In this document: positions 36,496-46,300 of the stretch, one piece after another
Numbering within the stretch: the first letter of the stretch is position 1
How the letters are laid out: every line of letters starts with the position of its first letter
From: Tenacibaculum dicentrarchi
Lineage (GTDB): Bacteria > Bacteroidota > Bacteroidia > Flavobacteriales > Flavobacteriaceae
Reading direction: 5' to 3'
NCBI RefSeq assembly: GCF_964036635.1
Contig: NZ_OZ038524.1
Coordinates: 1,035,501 to 1,099,500, forward strand
Length of the DNA: 64,000 nucleotides
Notes under the pieces: model-generated
What the model was told of the DNA's origin: nothing
The model's input: the letters and a program-made list of their open reading frames with translations, nothing else
Databases searched by the model: none
Made by a program: the position numbers and the translations under genes

Positions 36496-37969
36496 ATACT
36501 TTTATATTTTTATCTAGCTCATTTAGTTTATATAGAAAATTAGGAATATTACTTATTTTAGAAGTGTTTAACAATAATACTTTTTCTGTTTTTTGTTTTT
36601 TACTTCTTCCTGTTTTAATTTCGATTATTTCACTTTCTGTATTAATAGTTTCAATTTTGATGTAATTATTTATACTATTAATTTCAGCTTTCAGTTCTAT
36701 TGTTAATTGTTTTGAACTAAATTTTTGAGGTTCTTTTATTAGAAACAACAAGTTTAAATCTTTTAGTGTTGTTATTTTTTTTGAGATTTTTTTATTCTCA
36801 TGATTTTCAATATGCATTAAACCTGTTAGTTTTCCTTCTTTGTTTAAATATTGATATTTATCTGTATTAATTATTTTATTTTCGTGTATGTATTCAAAAG
36901 GAAAAGTTTCTTTCCAATTCGCATATATTTTTAATAAGTCATTTTTTTGATTTGTGTTTAATTTTGTTCCAATTTCAAATCCTGTATCCATTCCATGTGC
37001 TTCAAAATTTGCTGAAAAAATATAAGCTTCATTATTGTCAATAATTAAAGATTTTGCATGAATTAAAGGGTGACAAACAATTTTAGCACCATGTTTAGCA
37101 AGTACATCTATATTATCATTAATAGTTTTTAATCTAGGTCTACAATAGATGGTTACTTTTATCCCTGCTTTCAGTTTATCTAAAATTTTATTTGATAATA
37201 CATGTTTAATATCTAATCCGAAGGTAGAAATTTGTATTTCTTCTTTTGCTTTTGAAACAGCCTCAAGTAAGGTTTTTTTTAAGTTAGATATTTCGATATT
37301 AGGAGAAGTTAAAAGTATTTCAGATAAATGAGGTAGACTAAATTTATTAATTTTTTTGATTTTATCAAATTGACTAGTATTGGTTTGCTCATCAGTAGTA
37401 TGTTCCCAAAAATGATATACAAAAATTTTAAATAGTTCCGTTATTTGAGTGTTAGAAAGTTTAACGGCTAATTCAGGATTTTCAAAAAATGGCTTTTCAT
37501 TAAAATTACCTGTAAAAATATATCCTTTAGAGTTTTTTTTAGGATCGATTAAAATAAATTTTGCATGTAAATTACCCGCTTGCCTATGAGTAAAATTATT
37601 TTTAAATTTATCCTCCAACATTTTTTTGTACTCTTTTGTTATAAAACTATCTTCTTCATCATAAGGGTTTGATTCTAATTTAGCTTCAGCACATCCCATT
37701 ACAAAAACTCTGACATCTCTTTCTTTTTTTGCTTTTAATAAAGCATCTATTATTTTGGTATCTTGAATTAAAAAAGACTGTAAGCAAATCATTTCTTCAG
37801 CACTTTCTATATCAGTAATTATTTTATGAAACAAAACACCATTTTTACCAGATTCTATTATAGATAAATTATCGTTTTCTGTACTAATCCATTTTTTATC
37901 TGTAGGAATAAAAATATTATTTAGTGCTTTTTTATTTTCAAAATTTTCTGTGTGTACTAATTCTTTCAT
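36485..37969 (-). CDS. Phospholipase-D-superfamily nuclease with two HKD motifs
   Basis: This 494-aa protein has two HxKxxxxD motifs: HAKFILIDPKKNSKGYIFTG (about residue 140) and HAKSLIIDNNEAYIFSANF (about residue 310). Each is followed by the expected Gly/Ala-Asn-Phe, so a complete pseudo-dimeric active site is present. PLD-family enzymes cut phosphodiesters, and in defence loci they act mostly on nucleic acids. There is no signal peptide, so it acts in the cytoplasm. The C-terminal third (KKISKKITTLKDLNLLFLIK onward) is of unknown type. It lies 9 bp after the unknown 352-aa gene and overlaps the RtcR-like start, a tight operon in which this is the most likely effector. Substrate (DNA or RNA) is not determined. 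Confidence 0.88.
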   Translation of the reverse strand: MKELVHTENFENKKALNNIFIPTDKKWISTENDNLSIIESGKNGVLFHKIITDIESAEEMICLQSFLIQDTKIIDALLKAKKERDVRVFVMGCAEAKLESNPYDEEDSFITKEYKKMLEDKFKNNFTHRQAGNLHAKFILIDPKKNSKGYIFTGNFNEKPFFENPELAVKLSNTQITELFKIFVYHFWEHTTDEQTNTSQFDKIKKINKFSLPHLSEILLTSPNIEISNLKKTLLEAVSKAKEEIQISTFGLDIKHVLSNKILDKLKAGIKVTIYCRPRLKTINDNIDVLAKHGAKIVCHPLIHAKSLIIDNNEAYIFSANFEAHGMDTGFEIGTKLNTNQKNDLLKIYANWKETFPFEYIHENKIINTDKYQYLNKEGKLTGLMHIENHENKKISKKITTLKDLNLLFLIKEPQKFSSKQLTIELKAEINSINNYIKIETINTESEIIEIKTGRSKKQKTEKVLLLNTSKISNIPNFLYKLNELDKNIKVYAK

Positions 37970-37978
37970 TGCTTTTTT

Positions 37979-39037
37979 TTAATAATTTAAATAATCTATT
38001 GTTTCTAACTTAGTTTTTTTATAAAAATCTTCTTCTTCAAATATTTCTATTAATTGTTGCCTGTTTATACTATTTATTAGGTGATTTTTATAAAGTTCAA
38101 ATTTATTTGCAATATCATTTTCAAATTGATTAAATTCTTCATCAGATAAAAAATAACGATTCACTCTTTGTTTAAGTAATGCTTCAAACCATTTTTTTGC
38201 ATCCTCTAAATATTTTGGGCTTACTTTTATATTCGGTATTGTTATTGAATCAAAATCTGTTTCTATAAAACGTGGTTCTTCTATTTTAATATTTCTAATT
38301 AATGAAATATCTTGATTATTAAAATCTTTTAATAAGATGTTTTCTTTAGGAAGATAATTATTATGAAATTTATTTATTAAAATAGAAGCTATTACTTCTT
38401 GTTTGTTTTCTTTTTTATGCTTGATAAAGCCAGCTAATTCAATTTTACTGTTATTATTTTCTAATGTAATTGACAATTTTTCGTAACTACTTTCTAAAAA
38501 CTCTATTTGACTTTCTATTTCATCTATGGTAAAAGCATTATTTTTAAGAGAAATAATTTTTGTATTATTTATTAATCTCTTTAATTCATTATTTATCTTC
38601 TCTATTTTGTTTGTTTCGTTATTCTTGTCTTTATCGGAAGTTAATTCCTTTATCATAACAATATTTGGCGTAAACTCATTATCATGAGCAACCCAAATTT
38701 CTAAAAGCCCATTTCTTTTATCATAAAAATCTTTAGTTTCAATAGATTGTTCACCAAAAGAGGTAAGTTCATGGAATTTTTTTTCTGTTTCATCGAATAA
38801 ATCGTACTTAAAGAACGCCTCAAAGTAATTCATTGAGGTTAATCTTTCTAATAAGTTTTCACATGCTTTTATCGCTAAAGGTTGCATTAATTGATCATAG
38901 AGAACATCAGGAGTTAATATGCCTCCTTTTTCATTTGCTAATTGAAGAACAGACATAAAAGGAGATTTTGATACTTTTACTTTATAATCTGCTAATATTC
39001 TGTATTTATTTATATGTATATTTTTTGTTAATTTCAT
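37979..39037 (-). CDS. Unknown 352-aa protein of the helicase/PLD operon
   Basis: I do not recognise this family. It is a soluble, charged, mostly helical protein. The N-terminal third (for example SPFMSVLQLANEKGGILTPD, then LLERLTSMNYFEAFFKYDLF) could be a winged-helix-like fold. A central coiled stretch (EIESQIEFLESSYEKLSITL) precedes a helical C-terminus ending KKTKLETIDYLNY. It is 9 bp from both the helicase and PLD neighbours, so it is almost certainly a subunit of the same system, perhaps an adaptor linking helicase and nuclease. No catalytic motif is visible. Confidence 0.82.
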   Translation of the reverse strand: MKLTKNIHINKYRILADYKVKVSKSPFMSVLQLANEKGGILTPDVLYDQLMQPLAIKACENLLERLTSMNYFEAFFKYDLFDETEKKFHELTSFGEQSIETKDFYDKRNGLLEIWVAHDNEFTPNIVMIKELTSDKDKNNETNKIEKINNELKRLINNTKIISLKNNAFTIDEIESQIEFLESSYEKLSITLENNNSKIELAGFIKHKKENKQEVIASILINKFHNNYLPKENILLKDFNNQDISLIRNIKIEEPRFIETDFDSITIPNIKVSPKYLEDAKKWFEALLKQRVNRYFLSDEEFNQFENDIANKFELYKNHLINSINRQQLIEIFEEEDFYKKTKLETIDYLNY

Positions 39038-39046
39038 ATTTTCTTT

Positions 39047-41827
39047 TTAATTATTTAATCTACCATCTATTTTATTTGCAATTTTTCTAAGCGCTTCTAA
39101 TTGTGCATTTTTGGTTAACATGTCTTTGTTACCATAAAGGATTAGTTTAAAACGAGCACGTGTTAAAGCTACATTTAATCGATTAGGGCTATTGTAATGG
39201 GCTTTTTTAGTCGATTTTGTAAAAGATAGAAGTACCATGTCAGCTTCGTCTCCTTGGAACTTATCGACAGTACTTAGTGTTATTTCTACATTATTAATCG
39301 TAAAAATCTTATTCTCTTTAAATTTGTTAGATAGCGATCTTAACATTTTTTTTAATTCTGCTACTTGATCGTTATAAAAACTTAAAACTGCTATTTCGTA
39401 ATTATTATTATCTTGTTTAGGATGATATTTCGCTTCCTCTATAAATGCCTCTAATTCAAACTTAATTTGTTCAACTTCTTTATGATTTACAATTTTTTTG
39501 CTTTTATTTCGATATTTATTAGTAATCCAAATAACTTTTTTATCATTTGGTTTATACCAATCTAAAATATTTGTTCTTTGAGATACTGTATTTGCTGTTT
39601 TTAAATTTTCATTATCATAAAAATGCTCTCTTGAAATACTTGCAATTTCATCTTCCATTCTATGTTGATAAGACAGCGTTTGAAACTTATTAGATATAAC
39701 TGTATCAGCTCCTTTAAAGCCTTTGTAAATTAATTGACGTGATTGGTCTTCTGGGTCGGGATTTCCTACACCAATTTGTAATAATTCGAGTATAGAAGGC
39801 ATTGCTATTCTTCTAATTTTTTCAACATCTTTTTGAAATTCATTAGGAACTAAAAACTCAAACTCTTTTTTGTATTCTGCATTAGATTTTTCATCTAAAC
39901 GATATTGATACATTTGGCTTAAATTACTACCAACCAATTCTTTCCAATCTTGTTTTTTATCACTTATAAACTCAAATTTATGAGTAGAGAAATTTTTATT
40001 TTTCCCTGTATTTTTATGAAAATATTTTTGTCTATTTTTAAATGAAATAAGATCAATCTTGTTTTCAAATACATGTGCTTTTACATAAACATAATCTGAA
40101 ATAATTTTTTTATGCGCTCTTGTAGGTTCACAAATTATCAGATCAACGCTATTTAGTGTTAAAATATTAATATTGTTAACCTCAAAATTTGTAGGTATTT
40201 TAAAGACTTCATAATCTGCAAAATCATTTTCATTATGATTCATTGAAAACAAGATTTTAACACTTTCTTTATCCCATCTTTTTGTAGAATACAGTTTTTG
40301 GTTTACGGTATAAGCTGCAGCTATTTTTTCTTTTACTTGTTTATCTTTAATTATTGCATCAATATTTTCATTAATAAAATACTCTTCGGTATAAGGAGAT
40401 AATTGATTTACATCACCAACTAATATCCATTTTTTAGCATGCAATGCTGGAACTATAAATTCTGAAAAAGTAACCTTAGAGCTTTCATCTACAATCATAA
40501 CATCAAACATTTCCTGTATACCACCTTTTTGAATATCAGGGTGCTGTAAAATTCCAATCATTGTTCCTCCAACTAAATTTGCCGATTTCAAAATAATATC
40601 ATCAAAAACATTATTATCAGTATCAATATTCTCTAATAGCAATTTACCACTCTCATTAATATTTTTTGTTCTTATATTTTTAGTTATTTCTTCTTTTGTT
40701 TTTTTTATAAAAGTTTTCAATTCATAAGGTTCTACACTTTTTTTTCTTATACTAGTTATATCTGAAGCTATTCTAAGAGGAACCACCAATCCTTCACATT
40801 GTTTTTTATATTTTTTTAGTATTCGATGAATTACATTATCAACAGCCACATGGGTAGCGGAAACTAATAAAACACGTTTATTTTGTTTTATTAATTGAAT
40901 AATTAATTCTATAATAGCTGTAGTTTTCCCTGAACCAGGAGGACCTTCTAGCAAAGCAAAATCTTTAGTTTTTAAGGCTTTATTTACAAATTTTTGCTGT
41001 TGATCTACACCGTCAATATCTAGGTCATTTAAAATCTCAAAATATGGTTTAGGATTATTATGTGTAACATTTTCTTCAAAATATTGTATTGCAGTATTTG
41101 ATGGATCAAACAATTTTTGAAGAGGCGTATGTTCTTTTCTTGGATTATCTCTTAAAATCTTAATAGCATCTAACTGCTTCCTTAATTGAGAATCATCTTC
41201 TTTTAAATAAATAAATTCTAATTTTTCTGTAGAATTAAGAACTATAGTTTTATCTTTAACATTTATTGCCTTAATAGATGCTCTAATTTTTTTATTCTTT
41301 TTTTCATTATCACTTGGTTTTTCCGTAAAAATATCCTGATTATTTTTTTCAAATAATTCAGTTTCTACTTTTTTTGTTTCTTTATCATTTAATTTATCTA
41401 ACTGAACAGTGTAAGCTATTGCTGTTTCATATTTTAAAGGAATATTTTTACCATCTAATTTTATAGCAATTGTTTTAATTTTTTTATCTGTTTTTACAAT
41501 GAAAAAATTATCTTTTTCATTGTAACTGTTAACTTTTATAGCACCTTCATTGTTAACTACAATAGTCTTTAAATTATTTTTTAAAACTTGTTCTTTTATC
41601 GTTTTTTTTTCTTTACTAGATCTTATGTAATATCTTGTTTCTAATTCTTTTAAAGGAATTGTAATTGTACCATTTTCTTGAACTAGTCTTATATTTTTAT
41701 TAATGTAATTAACATAGTCTGTTAATGCATATTTTACACTTTTTAAAATGTTTTTTTTTATAAAAGGCTTGTCAGTTGTTTCTACTGAATTTGCCTTAAA
41801 TAAATTTGTTTGTTTAGCTCTGTCCAT
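39047..41827 (-). CDS. SF1B helicase (Upf1/Dna2-like)
   Basis: This 926-aa helicase has Walker A EGPPGSGKTTAIIELI (about residue 296), DExx MIVDESSKV (about 447), motif III GDVNQLSP, motif V VDKFQGDEADMVLLSF and motif VI LNVALTRARFKLILYG. These place it in superfamily 1B, the Upf1/Dna2 group, which acts on single-stranded DNA or RNA. The ~200-residue N-terminus is of unknown fold and may bind partner or substrate. All catalytic motifs look intact. It begins 2 bp after the DUF4258 gene and is followed 9 bp later by the unknown 352-aa gene, so it is co-transcribed with PLD and RtcR-like genes. Helicase plus PLD is a recurring defence combination. Confidence 0.9.
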   Translation of the reverse strand: MDRAKQTNLFKANSVETTDKPFIKKNILKSVKYALTDYVNYINKNIRLVQENGTITIPLKELETRYYIRSSKEKKTIKEQVLKNNLKTIVVNNEGAIKVNSYNEKDNFFIVKTDKKIKTIAIKLDGKNIPLKYETAIAYTVQLDKLNDKETKKVETELFEKNNQDIFTEKPSDNEKKNKKIRASIKAINVKDKTIVLNSTEKLEFIYLKEDDSQLRKQLDAIKILRDNPRKEHTPLQKLFDPSNTAIQYFEENVTHNNPKPYFEILNDLDIDGVDQQQKFVNKALKTKDFALLEGPPGSGKTTAIIELIIQLIKQNKRVLLVSATHVAVDNVIHRILKKYKKQCEGLVVPLRIASDITSIRKKSVEPYELKTFIKKTKEEITKNIRTKNINESGKLLLENIDTDNNVFDDIILKSANLVGGTMIGILQHPDIQKGGIQEMFDVMIVDESSKVTFSEFIVPALHAKKWILVGDVNQLSPYTEEYFINENIDAIIKDKQVKEKIAAAYTVNQKLYSTKRWDKESVKILFSMNHNENDFADYEVFKIPTNFEVNNINILTLNSVDLIICEPTRAHKKIISDYVYVKAHVFENKIDLISFKNRQKYFHKNTGKNKNFSTHKFEFISDKKQDWKELVGSNLSQMYQYRLDEKSNAEYKKEFEFLVPNEFQKDVEKIRRIAMPSILELLQIGVGNPDPEDQSRQLIYKGFKGADTVISNKFQTLSYQHRMEDEIASISREHFYDNENLKTANTVSQRTNILDWYKPNDKKVIWITNKYRNKSKKIVNHKEVEQIKFELEAFIEEAKYHPKQDNNNYEIAVLSFYNDQVAELKKMLRSLSNKFKENKIFTINNVEITLSTVDKFQGDEADMVLLSFTKSTKKAHYNSPNRLNVALTRARFKLILYGNKDMLTKNAQLEALRKIANKIDGRLNN

Positions 41828-41829
41828 TA

Positions 41830-42120
41830 TTAATTTGTTACTCCTATATCGCTAAATCTAACAAAAGCGGTTATTAATGTGTTTTCTCGTGCTACTACAG
41901 TCAAGCTTGTTAAGCCAAAGCAGTCTTTAGCTAATATGTAGCCTTGTTCAATTGCCTGATTAATATTTTCTTTAGATAATGTAAATTCTATTTTGTTTTT
42001 TTTCATAGTTTTAATAGATCCTTTAATAAGACACATAGAAACCAAAAAAGGATCTATTTGTCGTTGTGAAATTCGTTGTTTAAAATGTAAACTTTGCTCG
42101 AAGTTAGATATCAAATTCAT
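41830..42120 (-). CDS. DUF4258-domain small protein
   Basis: This 96-aa protein matches the DUF4258 pattern: HFKQRISQRQIDPFLVSMCL, then IEFTLSK and GLTSLTVVARENTLITAFVR. The domain has been placed near small RNase-type toxin folds, but a catalytic set is not clear here and I would not call it a toxin. It is the first gene of the operon that continues with the helicase, 352-aa protein, PLD nuclease and RtcR-like activator, and its promoter region carries a TGGCA element (42161-42165). Assignment to the family is by eye. Confidence 0.75.
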   Translation of the reverse strand: MNLISNFEQSLHFKQRISQRQIDPFLVSMCLIKGSIKTMKKNKIEFTLSKENINQAIEQGYILAKDCFGLTSLTVVARENTLITAFVRFSDIGVTN

Positions 42121-42149
42121 AATTTATTTTTTTAATTTGATAAGTTAAA

Positions 42150-42165
42150 TTCAGAATTTATGCCA
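42150..42165 (-). promoter_or_regulatory. Possible sigma-54-type promoter of the RtcR-like operon
   Basis: On the minus strand TGGCATAAATTCTGAA places a perfect -24 TGGCA, then CTGAA at the -12 position (consensus TTGCA, with the conserved GC read as GA). It is about 30 bp before the DUF4258 start. An RtcR-like activator in the same operon makes sigma-54 dependence plausible, but the -12 match is weak. Confidence 0.35.
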
Positions 42166-42447
42166 AGTTTTAATAGCTTGATAATCAAGTTTTTTTAAGT
42201 GTTTTTATAGTTTGTTAAAAGTAATATATTATTTTTTAAATAATATATTATTAAGATGGTTTTTTAATATTTGTCTATATATTATTAATTTAGATACGGT
42301 TACAGTTCTAAAATTATTAAGGCTAATATTCTTAATTTTTTTACCAATAACTTTTTACTTTTTTTTAAAGTATCTCTATCAAGATTTTCTAAAAGATCTA
42401 TTTTTTTAGGGTTTTCGTCTTGTTTAGGAGGTTTTGTTTTTTGCTTA

Positions 42448-43260
42448 GAGCCTATTTAAATTTTATTCAATAAAAGTTTTATGGCTGATAATCTGGTCAT
42501 ATTTTCGGAAGATTCCATTAATAATTCATAGTTTCTACAGAGTCTTTTGTCGTTATCAAACTAAGAAAAAAGTTCTTTCTACAATCAATCTTTTATGAAT
42601 CGAATTAAAGCTACTTTTATTTTTATCAGACCCATAACTAATTGAATTACATCGCTAAATTTCCTTTTTATTTACTTAACAATCTCTCCTCTATAAATCT
42701 TTATTTATAAGAATTACTTTCACAGAAATTAGGTAATATTTTAAGATTCTCATCAATAATAAAATGGCTTTACTATCGTGAATATTGGCAACGGTAACCA
42801 TTACAGCTAAAAGAAAACCATTTATCAACAATCATATGACGTTTTATGCCTTTCATTTTTTTATTCCCGTTAAAACTATTTAAAGAACGATTATTTCCCT
42901 AACGAACACTTTGACTATCTATTACGCCTAAACTAGGTACTGGATTCTGTCCTTTTTTAAAATGATTTTTTTCTGTTAATTTACTTAATAATAAATCAAA
43001 AGACTCTAAAAATGACCACTTAGAGTAGTAGTAATAAACGAGTTGCTACTTTGGAAAATCATTTGGAAGTAAACGCTATTGACAGCCTGTTTTGACTAAA
43101 TAATGAATTGCATTCCAAATAGAATGCAAACTATGTTTTCGTTTACCTAAATTTAAGGTTATTTTTATATATTGTCTATGGTTAACCTATTTTTACTTCA
43201 AATTTAATTCCTTAATCTATTTCTTGTTAGGTTTTCAATGCGATATAGCTGATTTTTTTA
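42448..43260 (-). pseudogene. Decayed IS5-family transposase
   Basis: Translation of the minus strand across stops and frameshifts gives IS5-type pieces: SIWNAIHYLVKTGCQ, RLLPNDFPK, QLVYYYYSKWS, GVIDSQSV, NGNKKMKGIKRHMIVDK, IVERTF, and an intact C-terminus RNYELLMESSENM and TRLSAIKLLLNKI with its stop at 42456. The left end, GAGCCTATTTAAATTTTAT (from 42448), is the inverted-repeat end of the element. Relatives of that end occur at 17246 and 48566. The copy is non-functional. It fills most of the 1.24-kb gap between the type III R gene and the RtcR-like operon; I see no other gene in that gap. Confidence 0.85.
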
Positions 43261-43323
43261 AGATGTCTACGTCTTTGTAGTACATTTAATTTAGTGAAAT
43301 TAGTAACTGTTTTGTTGGGTTTT

Positions 43324-43370
43324 GAAGTAATATTAACGATGCTCTACAACATCGTTAATAATATTACTTC
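43324..43370. terminator. Terminator overlapping the type III R stop codon
   Basis: GAAGTAATATTAACGATG (43324-43341) pairs with CATCGTTAATAATATTACTTC (one bulge) around an eight-base loop. The stop codon of the R gene (43364-43366) lies in the stem. Transcription coming from the right ends here. Confidence 0.75.
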
Positions 43371-46300
43371 AAAATTTTATTCATTAAATCTTCATAGGTT
43401 GCAACCACATCATATTTTAAACTTTCTGTACCTAATTTTTCAAAATGCTTTTTTGCATATTCAATTTTTAGGTTTTCCGCTCCTTTTAATTGCAAAGTAC
43501 TCATAGAACCTTTTGTTTCAGCAATAAAATAGACCTGCTTAACATCTTTATTATCAAATACAATTGCCCAATCGGGGTTGTAAGTTCCTATGGGTGTTGG
43601 TATTTTAAATCCGCTAGGCAATTTAGCATATACAATTGCTTGACCGCTTTCTAGTTCTTCTGCAAATTTTCGCTCTATTTTCGAATCGGTTTTTACGTAA
43701 TCGTAAATGTGTTTTTGAACTTCTAATACATTTTCTTGCAACGAACCGTTAAAGTTATTTACCGTAAAAATATCATCAGAATAATTTTCATCTGTTTTAT
43801 GATAGGTAATATTATTAATTAAAGTTGTTGCTTTTTCTTCGTTTATTAAGCGTGAAACTTCCGTTATAAAATGTTCGGGGTTTTGCTTAAACTGTTCAAA
43901 ACTTGAAGCATTGATTTTCGTAAGAATATTGGTAGCCGTTTTTCTGGTGATATGTGCATTTTTGGCTATTTCTTTAATTAAATCATACCTTGTATTTCCT
44001 AAAATACTTGCCGTTTTATAAGATTGTTGCTTTGTTTTATTAAAGCTATTACTCATTTTCAAAGCATCAGAACTCATGTTTTCTTTTTGTGTTCCTGTGG
44101 CAATATGCACCGAAACTTTACGAACATTTAATTGATTATCTATTGTAGTAACACTCTTTTTTATTAGTTCATTTGTGTCAAAATCTACATCGTACAATGT
44201 TCTTACTTTTATCTTATTCCATAAGTCTTGAAACTCTTTTTTAGCAAAGTTTGCGTTTACCTTTAGTTCTTTTGGCAAATTATTTGCTTTGCCATTTGTA
44301 CTGGCTTTAAACGTAGCTACTTCATGAATTTCAATAATAATATTTTTTAATTCTTCTTTGTAGTTTTCTAGTTCAGGAATTGTGGTAAACGTATTTGTAT
44401 CAATAGCATCAATTAAGGTTTCTGTTGCTTTAAAATCTTTATCAATATAATTTTTTTGTGTAAAATCTATAATTACACGCATTGCTGTCATTTCATCAAA
44501 AGAAAAAGTTTCGCCTGCTTTATTTTTTAATTCTAAATCTTTAAAAACAGAAACTTCTAAATGTGTTGGTCTGGCAGATAAAGAGGCTAAAATTTCATTT
44601 TGTAATTGCTTGGCAAACGTATCATACGATTCATTAGCAATTACAGTTAAAGTATTTACATCAAAAAAATCGGCATCTAATATTTCAGAATCCATACGAT
44701 TTCCGTACTTATCTACACAAATACGCAAACCACGACCTATTTCCTGACGTTTAGAAGTTGTAGAAATACTATGTTTTAGTGTACAAATTTGAAAAATATT
44801 AGGATTATCCCAACCTTCTCGCAATGCCGAATGTGAAAAAATAAAACGTACAGGCTCATCAAAACTTAGCAAACGTTCTTTGTTTTTCATGATTAAATCA
44901 TAAGCCGAAATATCATCACTTCCGCCTTGTCCTTTGGTTTCTTTTGAATTAACTGCCTTTCCTTTTTTATCAATAGAAAAATAACCACTATGCACTTTTT
45001 GTGCTTCGTACTTTTCTAAATAAGCATTATATGCTGGGCTAAAAAGTGATTTCTGTGCAATGGCTTTTTTATATTCTTCTTCAAAAATTTGCTCGTATTC
45101 GGCTTTTATTTGTTCGCCTTTTTCGCCATTTTCTTTTACGCTGTAAGCTCTGTATTTTGCTACTTCATCAATAAAAAATAACGAAAGCGTTTTAATGCCT
45201 TTTTTAAATAATTCTCGTTCTTTTTCAATATGCGATATTACGGTTTCTCGTATTTGTATGCGTCTAACGTGTTCTTCTGAAATATTTCCGCTGGCTTGTC
45301 CTACAAAAAGTGTTACGCCGTTGGTAAAACTTACTGTATTGGTTTTGGCATTTATTTCTGAAATTATATAGCCTTTATACTGTTCTAATTCGTTGGATGC
45401 TGAAAATAAATCATCATTTTGAGAAAAATTCTTGCTTATTTTTTTAATACCCGTTTTTTGTTTTACCTCAAATTCTATTTTCGCTGTTGGATATTTGTTT
45501 TTAGAAACTAAAATACTATCTAAAAATAAAAAGGAATTTGTACCTGTATTTTCTTTTACTTCAATTCCTTTTACTTGTATTTTTTTAACCAATTTCTGAT
45601 TAAAAGCATCTACTGCATCTAGTCGATATACTTTGTTAAAACGTTCTTTTTCTACTGTAACATTTTTGCCTTGTGAATTTTTAACTTTCGTTTTTTCCTT
45701 TTTATGGGTTGCCGAAAAACGAGTAACAAATAACGAATTAAATTCTTCTAATTTCTTTTCAGCAACATCACCAAAACGCTGTGGCTCATCAATAATTAAA
45801 ATAGGGCGGGTGCGTTTTATTATATCAATAGGTCTTTCCGATTGTAAAGAATCTAGTTTTTGATATATTTTTAACGCCTCTTTTCCACGCCTACCAAAGG
45901 CTTGATAATTCATAATAATTACTTCAATTTCCGAACTATTTCCAAACTGTTTTATGTTTACTAAATTCGATTTGTTTTTGTTATCATAAATAGAAAATCG
46001 TATTTTTTTACCAAATTCTTCTTGAAAATGCTCTGCCGTAATTTCTAATGATTTACGAACTCCTTCTCGAATTGCTACCGATGGAATTATAATTATATAT
46101 TTGCTCCAGCCATAAAGTCGGTGCATTTCTAGCATCATTTTGGTATAAACGTAGGTTTTACCAGTTCCCGTTTCCATTTCTACCGTAAAATTATAACCGC
46201 CATCTAATTTTTTTGAAGGTTTTAATTGTTGCTCACGTTGTAAGTTTTTTACGTTTTCTAAAATAGCTTCTTCCGTAATTTCAAATTTTTTATTTGAAAA

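Noticed and set aside
42212..42409. 65-codon plus-strand frame of hydrophobic residues
   Set aside because: AT-rich DNA gives Phe/Leu/Ile-rich frames by chance, and it lies between a minus-strand operon and IS debris.
43294..43506. 70-codon plus-strand frame at the end of the type III R gene
   Set aside because: It is opposite the coding strand of a well-supported gene and overlaps the terminator hairpin.
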